Shown here piece by piece: positions 51,028 through 59,955 of a DNA stretch of 64,000 nt. Position numbers and translations under genes: made by a program. Numbering within the stretch: the first letter of the stretch is position 1; every line of letters begins with the position of its first letter. Source of the stretch: Flavobacterium ginsenosidimutans (GTDB lineage: Bacteria; Bacteroidota; Bacteroidia; Flavobacteriales; Flavobacteriaceae); contig NZ_QJRJ01000075.1 of the NCBI RefSeq assembly GCF_003254625.1, positions 186,001-250,000 on the forward strand, read 5' to 3'. A model generated the notes under the pieces. It was not told the DNA's origin, did not search any database, and saw only the letters and a list, made by a program, of their open reading frames with translations.

Positions 51028-51996
51028 TTATTTTTTATTGAAATTGAAAACGTGCGCCAGCGTTATAAAAAAAGTATTTCCCTGAAATCTATTTACTGCA
51101 TCTACTTCTCCAACCCATCTAAAACCCACCGAAGTCATGCTACTAAGATGTAAATAATTGATTTCGGCTCCGAGTCCGCCAACTCTGTCTTTTTCTGGTT
51201 CTATAATAATACCTGTTCCAACAGGTATTTTATCTTCTGTCAATTTGTATTGCAGATAATAAATTAAACCCGCATTTAAGATGCCTTTTGGAGCCGTTTT
51301 TTCGGCATTCATACAATAGAATGTTTTTCCTAAACCGCCTTCAACACTTAAAATATCTCCTGTTTTAATGTCGGTATCTTTCTTTTTTCCGTTGATTTCA
51401 TAAGCTGCCAATGCAGAAAAATGAAATGTTTTCTTTTCATTAAAATATAAAGTTGTTCCTGCAGAAAACTCATTCATAAACATTCCTAAACCGCTATTGT
51501 TGCTGTCGCCAAGGTCGTATTTCCCTGTTGGCAAATACATTTGATAACTGAAAACAAAATCGGCTCTTTTGTTGTGCCAGCCTAATTGAACGGGCTGCAC
51601 GTACATATCTGTAAAAGCAAAATCACTTTGTGAATCGACATAACTTCCTTGAATGGTATTTGAAGCTCCAGCTAATAAAATTGTAGCTCCGTAATTGGCT
51701 CCTAAAATTTTAAAATCACTCACATAATTGGCTCCAACACCTGTTATAAACATCGTAATATCTGGATTTCCAATTTTATCTCCGTTGCCGTTTCGCAATG
51801 AAGATGCTGTATAAATATATCCTGGAATATACACGCTCAAGGTTTTTTCAGGAGCCTGAGTTCCAGATTGAAGTCCCATTGCGCCAAGAATATGTCCGCC
51901 TTTTAATTGTGCATTACCATATAAGGAAAGCAGTAGTGACATTACTGTCAAAATTGATCGTAATACTTTTTTCGAATTATTAATCTTTTCTATCAT
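51028..51996 (-). CDS. Outer-membrane transporter-like protein (phenol meta-pathway family)
   Basis: 322 aa. Signal peptide 1-30 (ending LYGNAQ). The barrel pattern includes YVQPVQLGWHNKRADFVFS, YLPTGKYDLGDSNNSGLGM and NEFSAGTTLYFNEKK, which match the MetA-pathway phenol degradation-type (PF13557) porin-like family. The gene is 75 bases upstream of the BamA-like gene and 61 bases downstream of the AraC regulator gene. Substrate unknown. Confidence 0.8.
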   Translation of the reverse strand: MIEKINNSKKVLRSILTVMSLLLSLYGNAQLKGGHILGAMGLQSGTQAPEKTLSVYIPGYIYTASSLRNGNGDKIGNPDITMFITGVGANYVSDFKILGANYGATILLAGASNTIQGSYVDSQSDFAFTDMYVQPVQLGWHNKRADFVFSYQMYLPTGKYDLGDSNNSGLGMFMNEFSAGTTLYFNEKKTFHFSALAAYEINGKKKDTDIKTGDILSVEGGLGKTFYCMNAEKTAPKGILNAGLIYYLQYKLTEDKIPVGTGIIIEPEKDRVGGLGAEINYLHLSSMTSVGFRWVGEVDAVNRFQGNTFFITLAHVFNFNKK

Positions 51997-52057
51997 ATCG
52001 AAATGTTTTAAGATGAATTAAGATTTACAACCGTCGCTAATATTTATGCGAAGAATT

Positions 52058-53233
52058 TTATTTAAAATAATAAGCGCCTGTTCGATCTGGGTTTATTCGA
52101 ATGGTTTTAAAATACTCTGAAGGAGATTTTCCAGTATGCTTTATAAAGGCTCTAAAGCAGGTTGTACGGGATTTAAAACCAGAACCCCACGCCATTCCTT
52201 CCAGCGATAAATCTTTCCATTCTGGATCGTTTATTTTTTCTTTAAAATATTCTATCCTTTTCAAATTAACATAATCCTGAAAATGAAGTCCAAATTCAGA
52301 ATTAATTAAATTGGACAAATGATGTACAGATATTCCCGTTTCGTCAGATAGATCTCTGATTACGAAATCTTTCTTTAGAAAAAGATTTTTCGAGTTTAAA
52401 ACATAGTCTAATTTTAGAAGGTATTCTTCTCTTTTTTCAAGCGTTAATTCATTCGCAATTGGAATAACAGTTTTGGTTTCTTTTGTTTTTACCAATACTG
52501 TATTATCTACAACAAAGTCAAATGTTTCTTCTTCGTCATGAAAAATCTGTGGTTTGAAATACAGCCATCCAACAGTAAAAAATAAAACAGAAGAAATGAG
52601 TACGTAACACGAAAGATCTGTGGCTTCAACTTTTCTCAGTAAAAAATGATGAACAAAAAGCGCCGAAAATAAGAACAAAATCATAAGGTTATAAACTCTA
52701 ATCCAGTTAATTACTTTAATTCGATGAAATTGATTTCCTCTAAATTTTTTCAGATCATAGTTTAAAATCAACATGGTTTGAAAAAATACATAGAAAAGCC
52801 AAATCGTCAATGTTAAAACAGAAAATGGATTTTTGATTAATCTTGAAATATAATCGACAGCCTTTATATTGGTATGACTTCCAACATAAACAACCAACGT
52901 TAAAACGAAATAAATTATGAAAGGCACAAAATGCAGCCAATCGTATTTTCTAAAACTTTTATTAAGTGATAAAATATTTCTAACATATAAAAAAGAACAT
53001 GGCGCGGTTAAAAATATAAACGCTTTTGTAATGGTAAATAGATCTGGGAAATTTTTAAATAAGTTGGCCGAGAGATAAAAATTGTAGATACTTACTACCG
53101 CCAAACTCAATAAAAACATTCCCAAAAAGAAACTTTTAGAATAGTTTTTTCTGGAAAAAAGAACCATAATTGATGTAGCTAGCCCCGCAATTGTGGCTAT
53201 GAAAAAGAAAAGTGAGAGTAATATATCGATCAT
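52058..53233 (-). CDS. AraC-family regulator with an N-terminal membrane domain
   Basis: 391 aa. The N-terminal half has about seven transmembrane helices (residues 1-225). A linker follows, then a C-terminal AraC-type double helix-turn-helix (about 280-380: FVIRDLSDETGISVHHLSNL and GSGFKSRTTCFRAFIKHTGK SPSEYF pattern). This architecture senses a signal at the membrane and acts on DNA. It lies between the transporter-like gene and DUF4136 gene and may regulate the surrounding series, including the sulfatase whose promoter carries palindromes; AraC proteins usually bind direct repeats, so that link is weak. Confidence 0.88.
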   Translation of the reverse strand: MIDILLSLFFFIATIAGLATSIMVLFSRKNYSKSFFLGMFLLSLAVVSIYNFYLSANLFKNFPDLFTITKAFIFLTAPCSFLYVRNILSLNKSFRKYDWLHFVPFIIYFVLTLVVYVGSHTNIKAVDYISRLIKNPFSVLTLTIWLFYVFFQTMLILNYDLKKFRGNQFHRIKVINWIRVYNLMILFLFSALFVHHFLLRKVEATDLSCYVLISSVLFFTVGWLYFKPQIFHDEEETFDFVVDNTVLVKTKETKTVIPIANELTLEKREEYLLKLDYVLNSKNLFLKKDFVIRDLSDETGISVHHLSNLINSEFGLHFQDYVNLKRIEYFKEKINDPEWKDLSLEGMAWGSGFKSRTTCFRAFIKHTGKSPSEYFKTIRINPDRTGAYYFK

Positions 53234-53361
53234 TTTTTTAAGCTTAACTGAGTAAATATTTTTCTTAAAATCTTAAAAATAGAGTACGAGAAGGGGCGTG
53301 TAACCATAAAGAATTGTACTTGCCAAAGACCGGCAAGTACAACAGCTTTACTTTATATTAA

Positions 53362-53940
53362 TTATTTTTTATCTGCTCCCGGAGGGAAACCTGTAAGTAT
53401 TTTTTTGATTGCACCGTTAATAAATTCTTCCGGATTGTCTGGTTTACTGTCAATTTCGGCATTTCCAATTCCTTGCCAAATTAACTTATCCGTTTTTGTA
53501 GACACAATATCAATTACTAATGAACCATCAACATAGTCATAAGTATCAAATGTCGTATTGGCACCACCCATCATAGCGCCACCGCCCCAATATCCATAAG
53601 GGCGATACATTCCGCCATATCCATAAAAGTTAGTGTTGGCACTAACAGAAGTTTTATTTTTTAAGATGGAAACAGCATTCACTTTTAAATCTGGATTAGA
53701 AGATTCTGTAAATCCTTTAGCAAGCATTTCATTTCGGATTGCTTTTGCTACACGATCAACATTTAACTGATTTACCTGACCTTCCTGTGCTCTTAGATCA
53801 TAAACAGCAAATGTTTTGTATTCGCTGAAATTAACAGCATGATCATAATCGGTCGTTACTTTTACAGTTGGAGAACAGCTGTAAATTAAACCCAAAAATA
53901 AAATTGGGATAAGGCGAAGATTTGTTCTTTTAATATTCAT
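53362..53940 (-). CDS. DUF4136 lipoprotein
   Basis: 192 aa. Lipobox GLIYSC with Cys22. The DUF4136 pattern is visible in TTDYDHAVNFSEYKTFAVYD, VDGSLVIDIVSTKTDKLIWQ and the terminal INGAIKKILTGFPPGADKK. The glycine- and tyrosine-rich segment YGYGGMYRPYGYWGGGAMMG in the middle is a common insertion in the family. Function unknown; members are typically anchored to the periplasmic side of a membrane. Confidence 0.88.
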   Translation of the reverse strand: MNIKRTNLRLIPILFLGLIYSCSPTVKVTTDYDHAVNFSEYKTFAVYDLRAQEGQVNQLNVDRVAKAIRNEMLAKGFTESSNPDLKVNAVSILKNKTSVSANTNFYGYGGMYRPYGYWGGGAMMGGANTTFDTYDYVDGSLVIDIVSTKTDKLIWQGIGNAEIDSKPDNPEEFINGAIKKILTGFPPGADKK

Positions 53941-54230
53941 GTTGTGGTATTTATTAAATTAATAATTAAATCAGTTTAACTCGAATGTATTAAAATCGTA
54001 AAAATCTTGAACGGGGGGCAAAGCGTGCATTAATAATCGCCTATTCGACACAAACATCTACTAAACAATTACTTAGCTTACTCTCAAAGATAAATCATTT
54101 TATTTAATTAACAGTATTAAATAAATAAAATCTTACTTTGCCGTTTTCTAGTATATTTCGTTCCTTTTTTAAAGTTTATTTTACTTTGTACAACTACATA
54201 CTAATTTCTATTTTCTTTTGATTCATAGAA

Positions 54231-55631
54231 TTAGATTTCATCTGAAATAGGCAGTTTTCCATGTTTTATTGCCTCCAGCATTTTATTATAATCCGATTCG
54301 TTTTGATTGGCGTATAAAACCGAAAATTCCGAAATGGCATCTGCAAATTCATCTGTATCTCCAATATAACCTGAAATTACCGAAGGATCTCCCGAGCGAG
54401 CATGAGCTCTCGCAAGCGCCCATCCGCAGGCTTTGGCATATTCTGCCATGTTTTTAGGTTTCATCACTTCGAGAACTGGTTTTACTTTGGCATCTCTAAG
54501 CTGACGGATATAGAAAAACCTATTTTTACTATCGTCTGTCCAGCCCAGAAAAATATCCGAGGCAGATTGCATTAGCTTTTGTCCCATTACAATCCGTTCG
54601 CCCTGATGGCTGTATTTTCCTTTTATTTTTACATTTCCTTCCAAAACACTTTTTCGAGCTTCTTTAAACTGTAAAAAAATAGGTTCTCCAGTTGCCGACA
54701 TTAACAGACTAATACCGCACAATGTTCCAACGCTGCCTACGCCAACTACTTTTATGACAATATCTTGAAGCATGTATCGGCTTAACAAAATCTGCTTTTC
54801 TTCTGAAAGCGATTCTAAATATCTATTATGGATAATTTCACCCTCTTTAGCCACTTGTTTTTCAAGTTCTCCGCTTGGATGGAATATCAATGGCGGATCA
54901 TCTTTTATGCGAGCTCTGGCGCCATCAAAATAAGTCATCTTTGCAAACTCTTTTTCATGAGCCGTATACTCTGATGCTTTTTTAATTCTTTTCTGGTCAA
55001 ATTCTTTAAATTCTTTGTCTCGACCTAATTCGATCAATTCTGCCAAATCAATATCAGCATACCAGATTTGAAGCGCCGATAATTTACTGTAATCTAGCAT
55101 ATGTCTTTTGTAGCTATCTGCAACGTTCAATGCAAATTCTTTACAATTTTTATTGGAAAATTTTCTCCATCGCCCAGCAATCACAAAACTGGCTGCGAGT
55201 CTTTTTACATCCCATTCCCAAGGTCCTGGAAAAGTTTCATCAAAATCATTAATATCAAAAACCAATTTACGTTCTGGAGTTGCAAATCCGCCAAAATTCA
55301 TCAAGTGACAATCACCACAAAGTTGAAGATTTATTCCAGATACTGGAGTATGAGCCAAATCGGCAGCCATGATAGCAGCAGCGCCTCTGTAAAATGAAAA
55401 TGGAGATTCCATCATTCTTCTATACCGAATTGGCAACAAACTTTCAACTCTTCCTTCGCTGGTCTGAATTAAAATATCTACTGGATTTTTGCGGTTTTTA
55501 AAAGAATTCCATTCCTGATGTTTCACCAAAGGTATTTTCTTTCTAATCGAAGCTCCTTTTTGATAACGTTCTGCCTTTGATGCTATCGGATTAAATGCGG
55601 TTTCGGCTGTATGTTTTAAATCTTCTTCCAT
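54231..55631 (-). CDS. DUF2252 family protein
   Basis: 466 aa, no signal peptide. Family signatures: RYRRMMESPFSFYRGAAAIM, QLCGDCHLMNFGGFATPERK, FDINDFDETFPGPWEWDVKR and the C-terminal GWALARAHARSGD. The HxxxN and DxNDFDE patterns resemble kinase-like (aminoglycoside phosphotransferase) catalytic residues, so the family may have phosphotransferase activity, but no substrate is known. It begins 44 bases after the outer-membrane-like gene. Confidence 0.9.
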   Translation of the reverse strand: MEEDLKHTAETAFNPIASKAERYQKGASIRKKIPLVKHQEWNSFKNRKNPVDILIQTSEGRVESLLPIRYRRMMESPFSFYRGAAAIMAADLAHTPVSGINLQLCGDCHLMNFGGFATPERKLVFDINDFDETFPGPWEWDVKRLAASFVIAGRWRKFSNKNCKEFALNVADSYKRHMLDYSKLSALQIWYADIDLAELIELGRDKEFKEFDQKRIKKASEYTAHEKEFAKMTYFDGARARIKDDPPLIFHPSGELEKQVAKEGEIIHNRYLESLSEEKQILLSRYMLQDIVIKVVGVGSVGTLCGISLLMSATGEPIFLQFKEARKSVLEGNVKIKGKYSHQGERIVMGQKLMQSASDIFLGWTDDSKNRFFYIRQLRDAKVKPVLEVMKPKNMAEYAKACGWALARAHARSGDPSVISGYIGDTDEFADAISEFSVLYANQNESDYNKMLEAIKHGKLPISDEI

Positions 55632-55675
55632 AATTCCGATAGATAAAATTAAAGAGACCGTTTAAACTTCTTTTA

Positions 55676-56506
55676 TTATTGTGGAAATATAAAGGCAACG
55701 ACCGCTCTTAATCCCCAATCTGGTCTTATATTTGAATGACCCACAACCGGAATTAAAGGCATAACAGCAAATTGCATAGTCTGACCGCCTAATTTTGTAA
55801 TTGCACCAACATTTGGGCTAACCGTAATAAGGGTTGTATTTCCTTGCCAGTTTTGAGTAATTTCTGAAGTGATTCCTAAACTTGCACCGCTTTTATAACT
55901 ATGCGTTAAGAATATTTGTGTGTAAAACTGATTGAAATCTGCTCTATCTGCATTTCCTGCAACAGACCAGATTTGATTAGCTAAAAAACCTATCGAAAGT
56001 CCTTTTCCCTGATGCATTACCAAAACGCTCGGGCCAATTCCAAATTTCTCTGTTCCTAACAATTTTTCTGTAGCCGTTGGCACTAAAAAAGCGGGGCCAG
56101 CTCCTAAAATAATTCCTTTTGTTTTAGGGGCAAAAAATGCCGTTACCGTTGCATCACTTAAACCAAACTCATGTGTATTTTCTCCTGTAACATCCTGCTG
56201 ATCTACAACTGGAAGAATATAACGCGTAATTAAATTTAAATTTTCGCTTAATTTAAAAGGAACAACAGGCTGTATATTGATCTGATATTTTGATCCATTA
56301 TAAGCTCCAATTCCATAAGTAAGATTATTTTGCAGCGGAACACTAATTAAACTTGCCACAGGATTTGCCATTTTATCAGCGAGTTCTTGTGCGCTGTTTC
56401 CTGTTTTCTGTTCTTCTTCCTGAGCATAAGAGTTTAAACTTAAGATTAAACAGACTGCAAATAAAAGTGATCTGATAACTTTATGAAGCTTCATAGGTTT
56501 TCCCAT
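55676..56506 (-). CDS. Outer-membrane-like protein in the sulfatase series, unknown
   Basis: 276 aa from the ATG at 56506; the frame extends to a TTG at 56548, but the signal peptide (RSLLFAVCLILSLNSYAQEE) follows the ATG and another ATG lies at 56494. Beta-rich mature part (NLTYGIGAYNGSKYQINIQP, FAPKTKGIILGAGPAFLVPT) ends in PDWGLRAVVAFIFPQ, a barrel-type C-terminus. Similar proteins are sometimes annotated as neuromedin U-like, a name I do not rely on. It lies between HAD and DUF2252 genes on one transcript. Confidence 0.75.
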   Translation of the reverse strand: MGKPMKLHKVIRSLLFAVCLILSLNSYAQEEEQKTGNSAQELADKMANPVASLISVPLQNNLTYGIGAYNGSKYQINIQPVVPFKLSENLNLITRYILPVVDQQDVTGENTHEFGLSDATVTAFFAPKTKGIILGAGPAFLVPTATEKLLGTEKFGIGPSVLVMHQGKGLSIGFLANQIWSVAGNADRADFNQFYTQIFLTHSYKSGASLGITSEITQNWQGNTTLITVSPNVGAITKLGGQTMQFAVMPLIPVVGHSNIRPDWGLRAVVAFIFPQ

Positions 56507-56591
56507 TTTAGAATTTATAAATGCTCTTTTAAAATCAAAATGAAACAACCAACCAATAAAGTTGTTTCACTTTAATTCTAACTAACTCAAC

Positions 56592-57605
56592 CTAATTGTC
56601 GGAAAAAACTTTTTTCCAGTCTTTTTGCATATCAACAACATGCCACTTGTTTTTAGCAGCAATATTTAGAGAAGCATTATCTTTTTCTTGATATTTATAT
56701 TCTCTTATTGAATCATTATGATTTACCAGTAATTGAAATGATGGGTATTTATTTCCTTGAGAATATTGCAGCATTGCGATATCACCAGCTCCGCCCTCGT
56801 TACCGCAGGCAAAAACAGGTCGCTGCCCAATGTGCAATTGAATCCCAACAGGTTTTCCTTCTTTATCATTAAAATGATCTAGAGCCGCTTCACGCTGTAC
56901 GGCATTTTTGGTCCCATCATATTTATATTTAAATGAAGTTCCCACTACCTGATCTTTTGGAATTCCGTAAAAGTCCTGAGATATTGCTCTTACCACTTCG
57001 ATTGTTCCGCCTGTAACTATATAGGTTTTGAATCCGTTGGCACGGAGATAATTAAGCAGTTCTAATTGTGGCTGATAACGTATTTGTTTTACCGGAACAT
57101 TTTTACCCGGATACTGTGCACTTTTAAAAAAGTCATTAACTGAAGTTTCAAATTCATCTTCGGTCATTCCGGTATGCGTTGCAGCAACGAGTTCTATAAG
57201 TGCTTTATCGCCTCCTTTTTCAAAGAATGTTTTATCTTTTTCGATTACTGCTTTAAAAGGCTGTTTTTGTGCTAATTCTGGTTTGGCTTCTACCATTTTT
57301 TTTACTCTATAAAAAGCAAAAAGTTCTTGAACATATGGTTTTTCAGCCCAAAGTGTTCCATCGTTATCAAAAGTTGCAATTCTATTTTCAACTGGAATAA
57401 AATCTGGGCTTCCTTCTTTGGTTACTTTCTCAACATAGGCAATAATATCACTTTTTAAAGCTCCATCATTCCAGCTTGGCAACGGATCGCTACTTACAGC
57501 CGTTTCTGTCTGTTTATTTTCTGCTGGAGAAGTTAAAGTGTCAGATTTTTTACAGGAAAAGAGAAACAAAACCACCAGAGATAATATATAGATACTTTTT
57601 TTCAT
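56592..57605 (-). CDS. HAD-family phosphatase, lipoprotein
   Basis: 337 aa. Lipobox LFLFSC with Cys18. HAD motif I is ATFDNDGTLW (nucleophile Asp80, acid Asp82). Motif II lies in YIVTGGTIEVV and motif IV in CGNEGGAGDIAML. The cap region is helical (FKAVIEKDKTFFEKGGDKA). The enzyme is exported and anchored, unusual for HAD proteins, which are mostly cytoplasmic; phosphoserine-phosphatase-like exported relatives exist. It lies directly downstream of the sulfatase (60-base gap). Confidence 0.88.
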   Translation of the reverse strand: MKKSIYILSLVVLFLFSCKKSDTLTSPAENKQTETAVSSDPLPSWNDGALKSDIIAYVEKVTKEGSPDFIPVENRIATFDNDGTLWAEKPYVQELFAFYRVKKMVEAKPELAQKQPFKAVIEKDKTFFEKGGDKALIELVAATHTGMTEDEFETSVNDFFKSAQYPGKNVPVKQIRYQPQLELLNYLRANGFKTYIVTGGTIEVVRAISQDFYGIPKDQVVGTSFKYKYDGTKNAVQREAALDHFNDKEGKPVGIQLHIGQRPVFACGNEGGAGDIAMLQYSQGNKYPSFQLLVNHNDSIREYKYQEKDNASLNIAAKNKWHVVDMQKDWKKVFSDN

Positions 57606-57665
57606 GATGTTTGTATGTTATAAAAGAGATTCAGAGTTGTCAGTCTGAATCTCTTTTTGAATTAT

Positions 57666-59348
57666 TTATTTTTTCTTTTTTGAAGCTGTCTCTTCTTCCT
57701 CTTTTAATTTAGGAAGAACATTTTTCTCTATATACTTTTGAGCTTTGATATCTTTCATAGCTTCTTCCATAATGGTATAAGCAGAGAAACTTGGCGGAAT
57801 TGATCTTGGTGGATATTCCTTAAATGTTTCAGCAAATACAACTACATCTTGAATTGCTCCATACATTAATTGCACATGGTTCATTTGCCAATCCCAGAAA
57901 GTATTTGAAGTGATGTCGGCTCTTTCAAAAGGATCTTGATATAGATTGAATATTTTTTGAAGACGAAGTTTAGTGAAAGGTTCTGCCCAAACACCTAATG
58001 TTCCTTCTAAACGCTGTTCAGCAAAAACATATTTATAATCTCCTTCTCTTAAACCAACTAATAATCCATCATCATCTGTATAGAAGAATTTATCTCTGGC
58101 ACTTTTCGCTGTTTTCCCTTCTAAAAATTTACTTTGGTCATAACCATCTAAATGCACTTTATAAGTTTTCCCATTAGCGCTATAACCTTTTAAAAGTTTA
58201 TTTACAATATCTGGTTCTCCTGCAATTGAAGCAAATGTAGGAATCCAATCGTTATGGCTCATCAATTCAGTAGTTACTGTTCCTGGTTTGATATGTCCTG
58301 GCCAGCGTACAATACATGGTACACGGAAGGCTCCTTCCCAGTTAGTGTTTTTCTCTGAACGAAATGGTGTCATTGCTCCGTCAGGCCATGTATTCATGTG
58401 AGGTCCATTATCTGTAGAATAAACAACAATAGTATTGTCAGCAATTCCTAAATCGTCTAATGCTTTTAAAATACTACCGATAGTTTCATCATGTTCGATC
58501 ATACCATCAATATATTCGCTATCACCATGTGTGTATCTTCCTCTGTGTTCTGCTCTTACGTGAGTACGAAGGTGCATACGAGTCGCATTAAACCAGCAGA
58601 AAAATGGTTTTCCTGCAGCGTTTTGTCTCTTGATAAAATCAATAGCTGCGGCAGAAGTTTCATCATCTACAGTTTCCATTCTTTTTTTAGTAAGTGCTCC
58701 AGTGTCTTCAATTTTTTGCTTACCTACTCTCCCAAATCGAGGATCTGTGGTTGCATCATCAACATTTGTTGCTGTACATTTCAATACTCCTCTTGGTCCA
58801 AATTTTTTCAAATATTCAGGATCTTTTGGATAATCCGGCAATTCTGGTTCTTCTTCTGCATTTAAGTGATACAGATTTCCAAAAAACTCATCAAAACCAT
58901 TAACTGTTGGTAAACTTTCATTTCGATCTCCTACGTGGTTTTTACCGAATTGCCCAGTAACATATCCTAAGCTTTTCATAATACCACCTATAGAAGGATC
59001 TAGCTGACTCATTCCCATTGGCGCTCCTGGGAAACCAACTTTTGTCAGTCCTGTTCTAAGACCGTGCTGTCCCGTTAAAAAAGCGGCACGTCCTGCAGTA
59101 CAGCTTTGTTCTCCATAATAATGTAAAAATCGTAATCCTTCATTAGCTAAGCGATCAATATTGGGGGTCGTATATCCCATAAGTCCATCGCTGTAGGCGC
59201 TTATATTAGTTGTTCCAATATCATCACCCCAAAGCACCAAAATGTTTGGCTTTTTGTTTTGAGCTGTAACAGAAACTCCAGAAAAAAATAGTAACGCTAG
59301 TACCCTAAAGGTATTTGTAACTCCGCATTTTAATTTGATTTGTTTCAT
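57666..59348 (-). CDS. Sulfatase (formylglycine-dependent), exported
   Basis: 560 aa. Signal peptide 1-30 (ending SVTAQ). The metal/active region begins NILVLWGDDIGTTNISAYSD. The catalytic Cys83 lies in QSCTAGRAAFLTGQ, i.e. C-T-A-G-R, where the Cys (to become formylglycine) is followed by Ala instead of the usual Pro of CxPxR; this CxAxR form is used by a recognised subset. YSTDNGPHMNTWPDG is the conserved metal region and VPCIVRWPGHIKPG the family's next hallmark. Substrate unknown: sulfated sugar or phosphonate-like ester. It is the first gene of the minus-strand series and lies downstream of two palindromes. Confidence 0.93.
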   Translation of the reverse strand: MKQIKLKCGVTNTFRVLALLFFSGVSVTAQNKKPNILVLWGDDIGTTNISAYSDGLMGYTTPNIDRLANEGLRFLHYYGEQSCTAGRAAFLTGQHGLRTGLTKVGFPGAPMGMSQLDPSIGGIMKSLGYVTGQFGKNHVGDRNESLPTVNGFDEFFGNLYHLNAEEEPELPDYPKDPEYLKKFGPRGVLKCTATNVDDATTDPRFGRVGKQKIEDTGALTKKRMETVDDETSAAAIDFIKRQNAAGKPFFCWFNATRMHLRTHVRAEHRGRYTHGDSEYIDGMIEHDETIGSILKALDDLGIADNTIVVYSTDNGPHMNTWPDGAMTPFRSEKNTNWEGAFRVPCIVRWPGHIKPGTVTTELMSHNDWIPTFASIAGEPDIVNKLLKGYSANGKTYKVHLDGYDQSKFLEGKTAKSARDKFFYTDDDGLLVGLREGDYKYVFAEQRLEGTLGVWAEPFTKLRLQKIFNLYQDPFERADITSNTFWDWQMNHVQLMYGAIQDVVVFAETFKEYPPRSIPPSFSAYTIMEEAMKDIKAQKYIEKNVLPKLKEEEETASKKKK

Positions 59349-59582
59349 GATAAAAAAATTCGTTAGTAATTCTCGTTATTTATATGAGTTTGAAAATCCA
59401 AAAAAATAAATGGGAACATTGCAAGCTTTCAAAAAAAAAACTCTTAAGTCAGGTTGCATCTTTTTGATGTGTTTCAAATTCATTTTATTTTAAAATCTGA
59501 AACAAAATATTTTTAACTTTTTCTTAAGTCTCTCAAAATTAACTAATAAAAGAGCGAACAATTGTATTTAAACGGCAAGAGC

Positions 59583-59608
59583 TTGTTTCATTTTATAATA
59601 TGAAACAA
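59583..59608. promoter_or_regulatory. Candidate operator palindrome 1 upstream of the sulfatase
   Basis: 26-base near-perfect palindrome TTGTTTCATT...ATGAAACAA with one central asymmetry; outer arms TTGTTTCA / TGAAACAA are exact complements. Confidence 0.6.
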
Positions 59609-59632
59609 CAAAATTTGAGAATTTGCACCAAA

Positions 59633-59658
59633 ATGTTTCATTTTATAAAATGAAACAT
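59633..59658. promoter_or_regulatory. Candidate operator palindrome 2 upstream of the sulfatase
   Basis: Perfect 26-base palindrome ATGTTTCATTTTA / TAAAATGAAACAT. Its centre is exactly 50 bases from that of palindrome 1, close to five helical turns, so two bound dimers would lie on nearly the same DNA face. Confidence 0.65.
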
Positions 59659-59910
59659 ATGAAAACATCAGAAAATTAAGTAGTTACAATTTTATCTTAA
59701 GAATGAAGAAAAAAGAGGAAATAATGGTTTAAAAGTTTTTTTGGGGTAACTATTTTTGAGAAATATAGTCAAATGAAACAAAAATATAGTCTTTTTCAGT
59801 CAAACTTTTATCATATTATCAGAAAATTGACTGGTAAAATATCCTCTAAAAGACAAAATGTCGAAGTAAGGGAAAATAAATTTAGATTTAAAAAAAGTAT
59901 TAAAACAAAA

Positions 59911-59936
59911 AAAGCCACTTAAAAATAAGTGGCTTT
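59911..59936 (-). terminator. Intrinsic terminator of pyk
   Basis: AAAGCCACTTA / TAAGTGGCTTT with a 4-base loop; on the minus strand a run of T's follows. It lies 20 bases after the pyk stop. Confidence 0.88.
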
Positions 59937-59955
59937 ATATTTAAATAAAAAATTG

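Larger units (their letters stand above)
59349..59910. other. Long regulatory region upstream of the sulfatase, no gene
   Basis: About 560 bases without any convincing gene. TGTTTCA/TGAAACA boxes recur: near 59470, 59500, within each of the two palindromes, and near 59775. The region is otherwise very AT-rich. It probably contains the promoter of the sulfatase and the binding sites of its regulator. Confidence 0.55.

Noticed and set aside
52058-53233. Assigning the AraC regulator as the protein that binds the sulfatase palindromes
   Set aside because: AraC proteins mostly bind direct or asymmetric repeats, and the gene is more than 6 kb from the palindromes; the link remains unproven.
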